Shown: positions 9,533 to 18,205, numbered from the stretch's first letter. The stretch is DNA of 64,000 nt from Paenibacillus sabinae T27 (GCF_000612505.1 NZ_CP004078.1:1042001-1106000), one strand, 5' to 3'. Program-made: numbers and translations. Notes: generated by a model from the sequence alone, not told the origin.

Positions 9533-9826
9533 TTAGCTGTACCAGCCCCAAACGAAGATGTAAAGTGTGCCGAAGATGGTGACCAGACCGACGAACAGCG
9601 CGTAGGCGATGTTGATGTACAGCTCTTTTTTCGTATCGGCCGATTCCCCGATGTGCATGAACAGGAACAGCTGCAGGGAAGCCTGAATCACAGCGGTGAT
9701 GCTCAAAATAATGATATTCGCGGTATGGGAGAAATCTCCGTAAATGACCGCCAGCGCCGCCGCGGAAAGGACCAGAGAGGCAATATAGCCGATTACATGG
9801 CGAATGGGAAACAGCTTCTTCATCAT
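9533..9826 (-). CDS. qoxD: Quinol oxidase subunit IV
   Basis: A small 97-residue membrane protein with three hydrophobic helices (HVIGYIASLVLSAAALAVIY; ANIIILSITAVIQASLQLFL; INIAYALFVGLVTIFGTLYI). It matches the size and pattern of CyoD/QoxD, which helps assembly of the aa3-type menaquinol oxidase and contains no cofactor. The start lies one base after the qoxC stop codon and its AAAGGA is inside qoxC, so it is translated as the last gene of qoxABCD. Confidence 0.92.
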   Translation of the reverse strand: MMKKLFPIRHVIGYIASLVLSAAALAVIYGDFSHTANIIILSITAVIQASLQLFLFMHIGESADTKKELYINIAYALFVGLVTIFGTLYIFVWGWYS

Positions 9827-9827
9827 G

Positions 9828-10424
9828 TCACATCAGTCCTTTCAGGTAGACGAAGCTGAAGATGAAAATCCAGACAACGTCCAGGAAGTGCCAGTACAGC
9901 GAGAAGATGAACGATTTATTGGCTGTAGCCGGGTTAATCCCTTCCCGCATGAGCTGGATCATAATCGCGGAGCCCCACAGGAAACCGAAGGTTACGTGGG
10001 CGCCGTGAGTGCCAAGCAGTACGAACAGACTGGACAGGAACGCGCTGGTCTGAAGCGTCGCGCCTTCATGCACATAGGTTACAAACTCCGAAATCTCGAT
10101 GCCAAGGAACCCGAGGCCCATCAGCAGCGTGATGCCGAAGAAGACGAGCGTGGCCCGCTTGTATTGATGGCGCATGGCGTGAACGGCCAGACCGATCGTG
10201 AAGGAGCTGGTGAGCAGCAGGAAGGTCTCAATCAGCACCGGGCCGATCTCGAACAGCTCGCTTCCGCTGGGACCTTCGGCGAAACGGTTCACCAGAACGA
10301 AGAATACGGTAAAGAGTGTGGCGAACAGCGCGATCTCCGCTCCCAGGAAGACCCAGAAGCCGAAGATGCGGTTGCTATTCTCGTGCGTGCTATATTCAAG
10401 CGGTTTGGAGGTATCTACTTTCAT
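9828..10424 (-). CDS. qoxC: Quinol oxidase subunit III
   Basis: 198 residues with five hydrophobic helices. Family-typical stretches include NRIFGFWVFLGAEIALFATL, the conserved acidic helix GLGFLGIEISEF, THGAHVTFGFLWG and YWHFLDVVWIFIFS. Subunit III stabilises the catalytic core and proton uptake of haem-copper oxidases. The start overlaps the qoxB stop as ATGA, which indicates translational coupling. Confidence 0.95.
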   Translation of the reverse strand: MKVDTSKPLEYSTHENSNRIFGFWVFLGAEIALFATLFTVFFVLVNRFAEGPSGSELFEIGPVLIETFLLLTSSFTIGLAVHAMRHQYKRATLVFFGITLLMGLGFLGIEISEFVTYVHEGATLQTSAFLSSLFVLLGTHGAHVTFGFLWGSAIMIQLMREGINPATANKSFIFSLYWHFLDVVWIFIFSFVYLKGLM

Positions 10425-12370
10425 ACCGTTCCACCCCCCAATTTCTTTTCTGTCTTGATCACTTTGTCAGCCGGAATATAGAAGCCGTGATCGCGTTCGA
10501 AGGACATCGCTGCCAGGACGATCAGAACGCCGACGCCAGCAACAATCGCCGGAATCCACATGCTGAAGACCAGGAAGAACCCGAGGAAGAAGAAAACAAC
10601 GCCAAGGACAAACGGCTTGCCGGTGTTGCTCGGCATATGAATCTTCGTGATCGGCTCTTCGAACAGCGGTTGCTTGTCGTGCTTCATGGCCCAAAAAGCA
10701 TCGCGGGATTTAACTTTTGGAACAACCGCGAAGTTGTATTCCGGGATCGGGCTATGGGTCGCCCACTCCAGCGTGCGTGCATCCCAAGGATCGCCGTTCT
10801 CGTCGCGCGGCATATAGCGCGTGCTCCAGTAAATGTTGTATACGAGAATAACGAAGCCGATCGCAAGTCCAAGCGCGCCGGCGAACGAAATCATGTTGAG
10901 CGGGCCGAAGCCTGTTTCCGCAGAATAGGTGTACATCCGGCGCGTCATGCCCATGAGGCCGAGAATGAACAGCGGGAAGAACGCCACGTTAAAGGAAATA
11001 ATAATCCACCAGAAGGCGTGCTTGCCGATCCGCTCGTTCAGGCGGAAGCCGAATACTTTCGGGAACCAGTAATGGAAGCCCGCGATAACGGCGAATACGG
11101 CGCCCGGAATGAGAACGTAGTGGAAATGCGCGACAAGGAACATCGTGTTATGGTACTGATAGTCGGCGCTGGCCATTGCCAGCATGACGCCGGTCACGCC
11201 GCCGATCGTGAAGATCGGAATAAAAGCGAGTGAATAGAGCATCGGCGTCGTAAAGCTGATCCGCCCTTTTCGCAGGGTGAACAGCCAGTTGAAGATTTTG
11301 ACCCCTGTCGGAACGGCAATGGCCATCGTCGAAATCGAGAAGAAGCCGTTGACCATAACGCCTTGACCCATCGTATAGAAGTGATGCGCCCATACGATAA
11401 AGGACAGTAGGGAAATAATCAGCATACTGGCCACCATCGAGGTGTACCCGTACAGATTTTTCTTGGAAAAGGTTGCGATAATTTCACTGTAAATACCGAA
11501 GGCCGGCAAAATAACGATATAAACCTCCGGATGGCCCCATACCCAGAACAGGTTGGCCCAGAGCATATCCATGCCTCCATTGGCCATGGTGAAGAACTGG
11601 GAGCCGAACAGGCGGTCGAACATCATCAGCGCCAGGGCCACGGTCAGAACCGGGAAGGCGAAGACGATGATAACGTTCGTGATCAGCACGGACCAGGTGA
11701 ACATCGGCATGCGCATCAGCTTCATGCCCGGAGCGCGCATTTTCAGAATCGTCACGATGAAGTTGACGCCTGTCATCAGTGTGCCGATACCCGAAATTTG
11801 CAGTGCCAGCGAGTAGTAGTTGTTGCCCACGGTCGGGCTGAACTGGTTACTGGCCAGCGGGAAGTAAGCGGACCAGCCTGCGTCAGGCGATCCGCCGACG
11901 ACGAAGGAAATGTTCAGCAGCATGGCCCCGAAGAAGAAGAGCCAGAAGCTGACCGCGTTAAGGCGCGGGAAGGCAACGTCGCGCGCGCCGATCTGCAGCG
12001 GCACGACGACGTTCATCAAGCCGATAATAAACGGCATCGCCATGAAGAGAATCATAATCAGGCCGTGGGTCGTAAAGACCTCGTTGTAGTGCTGCGCGTC
12101 GAGAAATTTCATCTCCGGCGCCGCCGTCTGCAGGCGCATCATCAAAGCGTCGATGCCTCCGCGGAACAGCATAAGCAGGGCGGCCAGGATGTACATGACG
12201 CCGATCCGCTTGTGGTCGACGGTCGTGAGCCATTCCCGCCACAGCCAGCCCCATTTTTTAAAAACGGTTAAACCGACGACAATCCCGATCGAGACGAGCG
12301 CGATGCTGATCATCGCCCCGTAGATCAGGGGTTCGCCGTGAACCTTGAATTTCTCCAAGTCAAAATTCAT
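10421..12370 (-). CDS. qoxB: Quinol oxidase subunit I (haem-copper catalytic subunit)
   Basis: 649 residues and more than a dozen membrane helices. It carries out four-electron reduction of O2 coupled to proton pumping. Metal ligands are visible: the low-spin haem His in FTTHGLIMI, the CuB/cross-linked His-Tyr motif WGHPEVYIVILPAFG, the CuB His pair in WAHHFYTMG, and the haem ligands in VAHFHYVLIPG. The length and N-terminal extension fit QoxB rather than CtaD. It sits 39 bases after qoxA, with a GGAGG-type ribosome binding site. Confidence 0.97.
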   Translation of the reverse strand: MNFDLEKFKVHGEPLIYGAMISIALVSIGIVVGLTVFKKWGWLWREWLTTVDHKRIGVMYILAALLMLFRGGIDALMMRLQTAAPEMKFLDAQHYNEVFTTHGLIMILFMAMPFIIGLMNVVVPLQIGARDVAFPRLNAVSFWLFFFGAMLLNISFVVGGSPDAGWSAYFPLASNQFSPTVGNNYYSLALQISGIGTLMTGVNFIVTILKMRAPGMKLMRMPMFTWSVLITNVIIVFAFPVLTVALALMMFDRLFGSQFFTMANGGMDMLWANLFWVWGHPEVYIVILPAFGIYSEIIATFSKKNLYGYTSMVASMLIISLLSFIVWAHHFYTMGQGVMVNGFFSISTMAIAVPTGVKIFNWLFTLRKGRISFTTPMLYSLAFIPIFTIGGVTGVMLAMASADYQYHNTMFLVAHFHYVLIPGAVFAVIAGFHYWFPKVFGFRLNERIGKHAFWWIIISFNVAFFPLFILGLMGMTRRMYTYSAETGFGPLNMISFAGALGLAIGFVILVYNIYWSTRYMPRDENGDPWDARTLEWATHSPIPEYNFAVVPKVKSRDAFWAMKHDKQPLFEEPITKIHMPSNTGKPFVLGVVFFFLGFFLVFSMWIPAIVAGVGVLIVLAAMSFERDHGFYIPADKVIKTEKKLGGGTV

Positions 12371-12409
12371 TGGGAGGACTCCTTTCAGATTGTTCGAGTA
12401 AGTCTACAA

Positions 12410-13426
12410 TTAATGGCTCTGGTGCGTAGCTTCAGCCGCAGGCGAGCTGGGCAGAGGAGAGTTCAGTTCAGGATTCGGCTGACTGTCGAATTCGCTCTGC
12501 TTCTCCGGAGCGGGAGACGGATGAATGTCCTTGTTCTCCTGGTGCTCCATGTTGCCGTTGTCCATCTCCATGTTGCTGTGGTCCATGTCCATATGCTCGC
12601 TATGCTCTCCCGGAGGAGGGCTGAACGACAGATGCGTGGACGAGAACGTTTCCTGTCCGACATGAGCCGTAGCCAGCAGCGATTTGAACTTGTCTTCGGT
12701 CAGCTTCGGAGCGGTAGCCTTGACGTCTTTTATCCATTGGTCATATTCTTCGGCGCTCATCGATCTAGCCGTGAACTCCATTTGGGCATAGCCCTTGCCG
12801 CTGAAGTTCGTATTTCTTCCAAGGAAATCGCCCTGGGTTTCCGAGACAAGATTCAGATAGGTCGTCATATCGCTCATCGCGTATTTCTGTCCGCCGAGCT
12901 GCGGAATCCAGAAGCTTGAAATCGGCCCGAAGGAATAGAGCCTGAACTCGACCGGACGATTGACGGGGAAGTTCACATAGTTAACGGTTTCAATGCCTTC
13001 CTCCGGATAGCTGAAATGCCATTTCCAGTTGGAGGACGAAGCATAAATGACCATCGGTTTCTGATCCTTGTAGCCCTCGGGAACATTCTCCACGGCATTT
13101 GTCGTCTTCACCGTGACAACCGAGAGGAAGGCGACGATGATGATCGGAATGGCGATCCAGGTGGTCTCCAGCCATATATTTCCTTCTTCATGCGGAGGAA
13201 TGTACCCTTCGTTGCTTTTTTTTGCACGGTACTTCACGAGCATGATAATGTAGAGGATGTAAACCACGGCCAGGACGCCGAGCATCGTCAGAATGGACAG
13301 GATGATCGTGTCGGACAGCGTTTTTGCGGCGGGTCCCTTCGGATTCAGAACGGTAATCGAACTGCATCCGGGCAGCAGCAGGAAAAGGCTGATAAACAAT
13401 GCGTATAAAGGCCCTTTTTTGTTCAT
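12410..13426 (-). CDS. qoxA: Quinol oxidase subunit II, lipoprotein
   Basis: 338 residues. It begins with a lipoprotein signal (FLLLPGCSS lipobox), then two membrane helices and an extracytoplasmic cupredoxin domain. The CuA ligand motif of cytochrome c oxidases (CxxxC plus His/Met) is absent and the region reads GKGYAQMEFTARSMS, so the electron donor is menaquinol, not cytochrome c. The last 70 or so residues are an unusual His/Met/Asp-rich tail (EHMDMDHSNMEMDNGNMEH), followed by a Pro/Ser-rich end. That tail could bind copper; see findings. First gene of qoxABCD. Confidence 0.95.
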   Translation of the reverse strand: MNKKGPLYALFISLFLLLPGCSSITVLNPKGPAAKTLSDTIILSILTMLGVLAVVYILYIIMLVKYRAKKSNEGYIPPHEEGNIWLETTWIAIPIIIVAFLSVVTVKTTNAVENVPEGYKDQKPMVIYASSSNWKWHFSYPEEGIETVNYVNFPVNRPVEFRLYSFGPISSFWIPQLGGQKYAMSDMTTYLNLVSETQGDFLGRNTNFSGKGYAQMEFTARSMSAEEYDQWIKDVKATAPKLTEDKFKSLLATAHVGQETFSSTHLSFSPPPGEHSEHMDMDHSNMEMDNGNMEHQENKDIHPSPAPEKQSEFDSQPNPELNSPLPSSPAAEATHQSH

Positions 13427-13843
13427 GATAAACTCCTTTCCTTAAATACTGGTTTTCATTAACCGGAAAACATTAACCTCTATCTATATTAGAAATTCCT
13501 TAAAGGGAATGCAAAATACACAATATAGTCGTAATACCATATAAATCCTATAAAGTGGCGGTTTATTTAACTTTCTGTGTAGAAACTGTTACAAAACTCG
13601 AGATGATGTGATATAAATCACTGTCACTACGCTGTTTTGTGCCCTTTTTTAATTGTTCATATTTTGTTCATGAATTCATTAATGTTGCTAAGTTTGTCAC
13701 AATTAAATGGCTGTTCCGTACGGTGTTTCGACGGCGGTAACAAGTTTTTTGCCTGGTGGTTACATTCTCTCAAATTCGTACAAGTCTATTTGTGGTAAGG
13801 TTTAGAGAGAATCCGAACTACACAGGATGGGAGACTTGCCGCT
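13427..13843. promoter_or_regulatory. Divergent control region between qoxA and the deacetylase gene
   Basis: 417 AT-rich bases without a convincing gene. Near the qoxA end, on the minus strand, TTGCAT and TAATAT lie 17 bases apart and may form a weak promoter. The Fnr/Crp-like palindrome is listed separately. The plus-strand gene starts from a GGGAG at the right edge. Confidence 0.5.
13607..13622. promoter_or_regulatory. Fnr/Crp-type operator
   Basis: TGTGATATAAATCACT matches the TGTGA-N6-TCACA consensus of the Fnr/Crp family with one mismatch. It is about 180 bases upstream of qoxA and 220 upstream of the deacetylase gene. Control of the oxidase operon by oxygen status would make sense, but this is inference. 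Confidence 0.5.
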
Positions 13844-15025
13844 TTGTCAATTAAAAATCTGTTGTTATGCGCCATTCTCTTTATCATCATCATCGCATGG
13901 GGGCCGGGAGCGATTGCTGCGGAAAGCGGCGGTATCAAGCTGGCAATCAATGATAGTGTTACGGATATACGCGCTGTGTCCGTGGAGTATTCGTTCTATG
14001 TGCCGGTTCGCGAGCTTGCGGAGAAGCTGAAGCTCAGCCTTACGGGCACGCCGGAGGATCTGAGTCTAGCTGGAGATGCTGGAAGTCTCAGAATCTTGCA
14101 AGAGGGCAAAGGAATCACGGGGGACGGGACGGAGATAAGCCTGACTGTCTTTAAACGCGGAGACAACCTGATGGTTCCCGTGAAAATCGCTTCGCTGCTG
14201 GGATATGCCGTGTCCTACCGGCCCGATCTGCATTTGCTGCGGATTACGGACGGGACGCAGACGCTGGACGACGATGCTTTTGCCGCGAAGTTCAAGAACG
14301 AGCTTGCGCCGGAGGAGCCGGCCGAGCCTGCCCCGGACCCGTCTCCGGCCGCGTCTGAATCTCCGGGATCTTCCGCGCCTCCACAGGATTCTTCCAAGCC
14401 AGTAGCCCAGGGGAAAATCGTCTATTTGACCTTCGACGACGGACCGTCGGCGACGACCGGGCAGCTGCTCGATATTTTGGATGAGCATGGCGCGAAGGCG
14501 ACCTTTTTCATGCTGGGACCGCGCATCGAGCGTTTCCCGAATCAAGTGAAGCGCATGGTCCAATCGGAGCAGGGCCTCGGCCTGCATGGCATGACCCATA
14601 TGAAGAGCAAATTTTACGCCTCGCCGTCAGCGGCGCTTGCCGAAATGAACCGGGACAATGCCTTGCTTAAGGCAGTCTCCGGAGAATTCACCAAGCTGAT
14701 CCGCACGCCTTACGGCAGCAAGCCGTATTTTACGAAAGCCTTCAGAGATGAGGTGCTGGGCAGCGGTTACCGTCTCTGGGACTGGAACGTCGATTCGCTG
14801 GACTGGAAGTATGGGAGCGAGGGTGATTCCGTCTATGCCAATGTGGTCAGCCAGGTGAACAAGCTGGAGAAGGGCGGCGCCGCCCCGATCATTCTGATGC
14901 ATGATCAAAAGGCGACGCTCAAGGTGCTGCCCCGTATTTTGGAGTATCTCCAAAAGAAAGGATACCGATACGAAATCATCACCTCCGGAATGAGGCCGGT
15001 GAATTTCTGGCATGATACGCGTTGA
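13844..15025 (+). CDS. Secreted polysaccharide deacetylase with copper-amine-oxidase-like N-domain
   Basis: 393 residues: signal peptide (about 1-26), a domain resembling the copper amine oxidase N-terminal repeat common in Paenibacillus surface proteins (FYVPVRELAEKL; NLMVPVKIASLLGY), a Pro/Ser/Glu linker (about 150-187), then a NodB deacetylase domain. Metal and catalytic motifs are present: TFDDGP (about 197-202), an HGMTH zinc-binding pair, RTPYGSKP, DWNVDSLDW and ILMHD. It should remove N-acetyl groups from peptidoglycan or another amino-sugar polymer outside the cell. The TTG start follows GGGAG at ten bases. A terminator follows directly. Confidence 0.9.
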   Translation: MSIKNLLLCAILFIIIIAWGPGAIAAESGGIKLAINDSVTDIRAVSVEYSFYVPVRELAEKLKLSLTGTPEDLSLAGDAGSLRILQEGKGITGDGTEISLTVFKRGDNLMVPVKIASLLGYAVSYRPDLHLLRITDGTQTLDDDAFAAKFKNELAPEEPAEPAPDPSPAASESPGSSAPPQDSSKPVAQGKIVYLTFDDGPSATTGQLLDILDEHGAKATFFMLGPRIERFPNQVKRMVQSEQGLGLHGMTHMKSKFYASPSAALAEMNRDNALLKAVSGEFTKLIRTPYGSKPYFTKAFRDEVLGSGYRLWDWNVDSLDWKYGSEGDSVYANVVSQVNKLEKGGAAPIILMHDQKATLKVLPRILEYLQKKGYRYEIITSGMRPVNFWHDTR

Positions 15026-15059
15026 ACTTGTGCGGGCTCCCAGATAGAATTTCAAACTT

Positions 15060-15107
15060 AAAAAGCGTCCCGAAGAGCTCTATAGGCTTTCGGTGACGCT
15101 TTTTTTG
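15060..15107. terminator. Bidirectional terminator between the deacetylase and tetR genes
   Basis: AAAAAGCGTC and GACGCTTTTTTT arms end both converging genes. The T run reaches the tetR stop region. Confidence 0.8.
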
Positions 15108-15743
15108 CTATTTTTCGCCGAATAGGTAAAGGCACAGCATGTCGGCCAGCTCCGCTTTAATGCGGTCTGCTGAAACGCTTCCGCCGAAGAAGACAATCCG
15201 GTCCACGACGCTGCTGACCGACTCGAAGACAACAACGGCCGCAGCTTCCAGATCGCCCACACGCAGCTCCTGCTCGCTCAGCTTCAGAAGCTCCACTGTT
15301 TTGCGCCGGCCTGCGTCGTATTGGCTTTCAAGCATCTCCTTGATCCCCTCGTCGGCCAGCCGCATAGCGGAAAGCTCCCGATGAAAGGTGATGTATGGAG
15401 CGTGGGATTGGATAAGGCTGTCGATCATATGGGAGATGACCGTACGTTTGTCAGACTGCCCGTCGCTTAGCTGCGCTACCTTGGCATCGATATGGTCCTG
15501 CATTACTTTACTGTGAATTTTAAGAACATCAAGAAACACATCGCGCTTGTCCGTGAAATAGGAATAGAAGCTTCCTGTGGAGACGCCCGCAGCGGCGGCG
15601 ATCTGCTTGGTGTTCGTTCGGTGATAGCCTTTTTCGGAAAAGAGTTCGGCTGCCGCCTGAACAATCGCTTCCTTGGTCTTGATGCTCCGGTCCTGCCGGG
15701 GCTTTCTTGTTTTGTCTGCCAGCTGTTCTTCAGTTTCGTTCAC
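15108..15743 (-). CDS. TetR-family repressor of the adjacent efflux gene
   Basis: 211 residues. The N-terminal helix-turn-helix is clear (TKEAIVQAAAELFSEKGYH, then TKQIAAAAGVSTGSFYSYF). The C-terminal ligand domain is variable, as usual. I chose the GTG at 15743, which follows GAGGAGG at seven bases; a longer reading to 15794 lacks a ribosome binding site. The gene diverges from the DHA2 efflux gene, and the gap holds three copies of one palindrome, so it very likely represses both itself and the pump until a drug-like ligand binds. Confidence 0.92.
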   Translation of the reverse strand: MNETEEQLADKTRKPRQDRSIKTKEAIVQAAAELFSEKGYHRTNTKQIAAAAGVSTGSFYSYFTDKRDVFLDVLKIHSKVMQDHIDAKVAQLSDGQSDKRTVISHMIDSLIQSHAPYITFHRELSAMRLADEGIKEMLESQYDAGRRKTVELLKLSEQELRVGDLEAAAVVVFESVSSVVDRIVFFGGSVSADRIKAELADMLCLYLFGEK

Positions 15744-15802
15744 GCGAAAACCCTCCTCAATCAAAATTGTAAGGAAGGTGGAATCGAGTGTCAAACAAAA
15801 GT

Positions 15803-15816
15803 TGAACTATAGTTCA
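15803..15816. promoter_or_regulatory. TetR operator 1
   Basis: TGAACTATAGTTCA is a perfect palindrome located on the tetR side of the divergent gap. Confidence 0.8.
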
Positions 15817-15825
15817 TTTTTTTCA

Positions 15826-15855
15826 TTGACAAACATGAACTAAAGTTCATATAAT
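15826..15855 (+). promoter_or_regulatory. Promoter of the efflux gene with TetR operator 2 in its spacer
   Basis: TTGACA (15826-15831) and TATAAT (15850-15855) are both consensus, 18 bases apart. The spacer is filled by the palindrome TGAACTAAAGTTCA (15836-15849), so repressor and RNA polymerase cannot bind together. Confidence 0.9.
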
Positions 15856-15863
15856 CTTGAACG

Positions 15864-15877
15864 CGAACTATAGTTCA
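15864..15877. promoter_or_regulatory. TetR operator 3
   Basis: CGAACTATAGTTCA repeats the GAACTATAGTTC core just after the -10 box, over the expected transcription start of the efflux gene. Confidence 0.8.
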
Positions 15878-15903
15878 TGTTTTAACGAGGGGAGAGTTTG
15901 TAG

Positions 15904-17601
15904 ATGAGTGAAAAGATGAAGAGGGCATTTGCGTTCACAGCCATCATTCTGGGATTTTTTATGGCGCTGCTGGATACGACGATCGTTAACATCGCCCTGC
16001 CGGAAATGAGAACGTATTTTGGGGGAGGCGTCGCGGAAATTTCGTGGGTCATGAACGGTTACAATTTGGCTTTTGCCGTCTTTATTTTGACGGCTTCCCG
16101 GCTGGCAGACCAGTTCGGGCGCAGAAAGGTGTTTCTCATCGGCATCACCTTATTCACCGTCTCCTCGCTGCTCGCCGGATTTGCGCCGAGTCTGGAAGTC
16201 TTAATCGGACTGCGGGTTATACAGGGTCTGGCTGGAGCGATCATCGTGCCGGTAACGATTCCGCTGACAACCACGACGTTTCCGAAGGAGATGCATGGCA
16301 TAATTATCGGGATATGGGGGGCCGTCTCGGGCCTTGCTGCGGCCAGCGGACCGGCGCTCGGGGGAGTGCTGACGGAGAATCTGGACTGGAAGTGGATCTT
16401 TTTTGTCAATGTGCCGCTTGGTGTGCTGAGCTTGATTCTGACGCCGATATTCATCAGAGAATCGAAAGATGTCTCTGCCGGACGGAGAGTGGATTTGGCG
16501 GGTACGCTGTTCATTACCGGGAGTATGTTCTGTTTCGTTTATGGCCTGATCCGGGTCGATGATTGGGGCTGGACCTCTTCGGCCGTTCTGCTGCTCTTCG
16601 CTGCCGGTTTGCTTTCCCTGCTTCTTTTTCTGTATGCGGAGCGTAAGGGTGCTGAACCGATGCTTCCGCTGGAGCTGATGAAGATCAAAGCCTTTAACGG
16701 AGCGGCTCTGACTTTGCTGATTGTCGGTGCCGGGCTGATGAATATTTCGCTGCTGACCACCTTTTTTATGACGCGTATTATGGGAATGACCGAACTTAAG
16801 GCGGGGTTGATTCTGTCGATGCTGGCAATCGGTTCGACCTTGACCTCGGCGGTTTCCGGACCGCTGTCCGGGAAGTTCGGAAGCCGGTGGTTCGCCGCAG
16901 GAGGAGTCGTGGTGATGGCAGGCGCCACCTATTCCCTTGGCGGGTTGACCTCCGCCTCGCCGGTGAGCGGCATTCTGCTGCGCCTGGCATTGGCCGGCAT
17001 CGGAATTGGCCTTACGATGGCTCCGGTCATGTCGGCGGCGGTCCGGAATGTACCCGAGGAGAAGGTCGGCATTTCCTCGGGTGTCATCAATATGACAAAG
17101 GCGCTTGGCAGTGTTCTTGGCGTAGCCATCATCGTCACTGCACTCCAGCAGAATCTTGACGATAAGGTCGGAGCCGCACGCAGCAGCGCCGTGCAGGTGG
17201 TCCGGAACGACGCAAAGCTGCTGCCGCCCGTGAAGGAAGCCCTGATGGCGTCGCTGCAAGGCGCCGGTTCCGGGGGTTCGGCCGAAGCGGCTTCGCTTCC
17301 TTCGCCGGAGAGCGCGGCGGCGGCAGTCGGCTCGCAGCTTCGGGCGGCCGCTTCGAAGCTTGCGCCGGAAGAACGGGCGGTGCTTGAGCAGTCGGCGCAA
17401 GGCCAGATGCGCGAGACGGAAGCCGTCGTAGATCGGATCGGCCGCGAAATGAAGGAGGCGGCGGTGAAGGGGTTCAGCCGCACCTTTGCGCTGGCCGGGC
17501 TTCTGCTGCTCCCCGGGATTCCCTTCGCCCTGATCAGCGACCGGGCCCGGCGGCGCAGCGAAGGAGGAATTCCGGCTGCGGAGAAAGGAACGCTGCTCTA
17601 A
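15904..17601 (+). CDS. DHA2-family (EmrB/QacA) drug:proton antiporter
   Basis: 565 residues, about 14 membrane helices. The family motif LLDTTIVNIALPEM is in helix 1, and RLADQFGRRKVFL forms the cytoplasmic loop 2-3 motif. It should export lipophilic drugs in exchange for protons. An Ala/Glu-rich hydrophilic insert of about 100 residues (roughly 420-520) lies before the last helix, larger than in most relatives. ATG follows GGGGAGAG. Divergent TetR and operators give ligand-induced control. Confidence 0.93.
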   Translation: MSEKMKRAFAFTAIILGFFMALLDTTIVNIALPEMRTYFGGGVAEISWVMNGYNLAFAVFILTASRLADQFGRRKVFLIGITLFTVSSLLAGFAPSLEVLIGLRVIQGLAGAIIVPVTIPLTTTTFPKEMHGIIIGIWGAVSGLAAASGPALGGVLTENLDWKWIFFVNVPLGVLSLILTPIFIRESKDVSAGRRVDLAGTLFITGSMFCFVYGLIRVDDWGWTSSAVLLLFAAGLLSLLLFLYAERKGAEPMLPLELMKIKAFNGAALTLLIVGAGLMNISLLTTFFMTRIMGMTELKAGLILSMLAIGSTLTSAVSGPLSGKFGSRWFAAGGVVVMAGATYSLGGLTSASPVSGILLRLALAGIGIGLTMAPVMSAAVRNVPEEKVGISSGVINMTKALGSVLGVAIIVTALQQNLDDKVGAARSSAVQVVRNDAKLLPPVKEALMASLQGAGSGGSAEAASLPSPESAAAAVGSQLRAAASKLAPEERAVLEQSAQGQMRETEAVVDRIGREMKEAAVKGFSRTFALAGLLLLPGIPFALISDRARRRSEGGIPAAEKGTLL

Positions 17602-17649
17602 ATAAATCAAATAGACGAATAGGCGGTATCCCTTTCGCCTCCGCTGATT

Positions 17650-17694
17650 CTGCCGTCCCCAAGGAGATGAGGAAATCTCCCGGGGGACGGCTTG
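17650..17694 (+). terminator. Terminator of the efflux gene
   Basis: GCCGTCCCC and GGGGGACGGC arms enclose a second small stem and are followed by TTGTT. Confidence 0.65.
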
Positions 17695-17715
17695 TTCCAT
17701 TTGGGTGAAAGTGTA

Positions 17716-17757
17716 TTGACAATGATTGCTAACTGTATTATTAATAATAGTACAGTT
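17716..17757 (+). promoter_or_regulatory. Promoter and palindromic operator of the GntR-ABC operon
   Basis: TTGACA (17716-17721) is followed at 17 bases by a weak -10 (TATTAA). The -10 region lies inside a near-perfect 27-base palindrome (17731-17757) with arms AACTGTA and TACAGTT around TATTA/TAATA. YtrA-type GntR regulators often repress their own operon, so this is the likely operator. Confidence 0.7.
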
Positions 17758-17818
17758 AACACACTTGCTCATTCAAAGGGAGCTATGAGCCCGTGAGCGG
17801 GGGAAGGGGGAGTCGCAT

Positions 17819-18205
17819 GTGTTCGAGCTGGACGTTCGCAGCCGCAGACCGATTTACGAGCAGTTAACGGATAAAATCAAGGAATTGATTTTGTACGGCA
17901 TTTTACGGTCCGATGAGCAGCTTCCGTCCGTACGGACGCTGTCGGCGCAGCTTACCGTGAATCCGAATACCATTCAGAAGGCTTACCGTGAACTGGAGCG
18001 GGAAGGCTATATTTATTCCCGGCCGGGAAAGGGCAGCTTCGTTTCGCCTGCGCAGCAGGGGACGAACGCAGCCAAGAAGGCTGAAGTGCGCGAGGAGCTG
18101 CTGCGACTGATGGCAGAGGCCGTATACCTCGGCTTTACCGAAGCGGAAATCGGCGAATTATTTAAACAGACGTCGGAGAAAAAAGGGGAGGAGGATCAGC
18201 CATGA
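17819..18205 (+). CDS. GntR-family regulator, YtrA subfamily
   Basis: 128 residues. It has a winged helix-turn-helix (PIYEQLTDKIKELILYG; LPSVRTLSAQLTVNPNTIQK; GYIYSRPGKGSFV) followed by only a short helical dimerisation tail, which defines the YtrA type that regulates ABC transporter operons. The GTG start follows GGGGGAG at six bases. Its stop overlaps the ATPase start as ATGA, so regulator and transporter are translationally coupled. Confidence 0.9.
   Translation: MFELDVRSRRPIYEQLTDKIKELILYGILRSDEQLPSVRTLSAQLTVNPNTIQKAYRELEREGYIYSRPGKGSFVSPAQQGTNAAKKAEVREELLRLMAEAVYLGFTEAEIGELFKQTSEKKGEEDQP

Noticed and set aside
16201..17772. 523-codon open frame opposite the DHA2 pump
   Set aside because: Shadow of a real membrane protein gene; no recognisable domain and it crosses a terminator.
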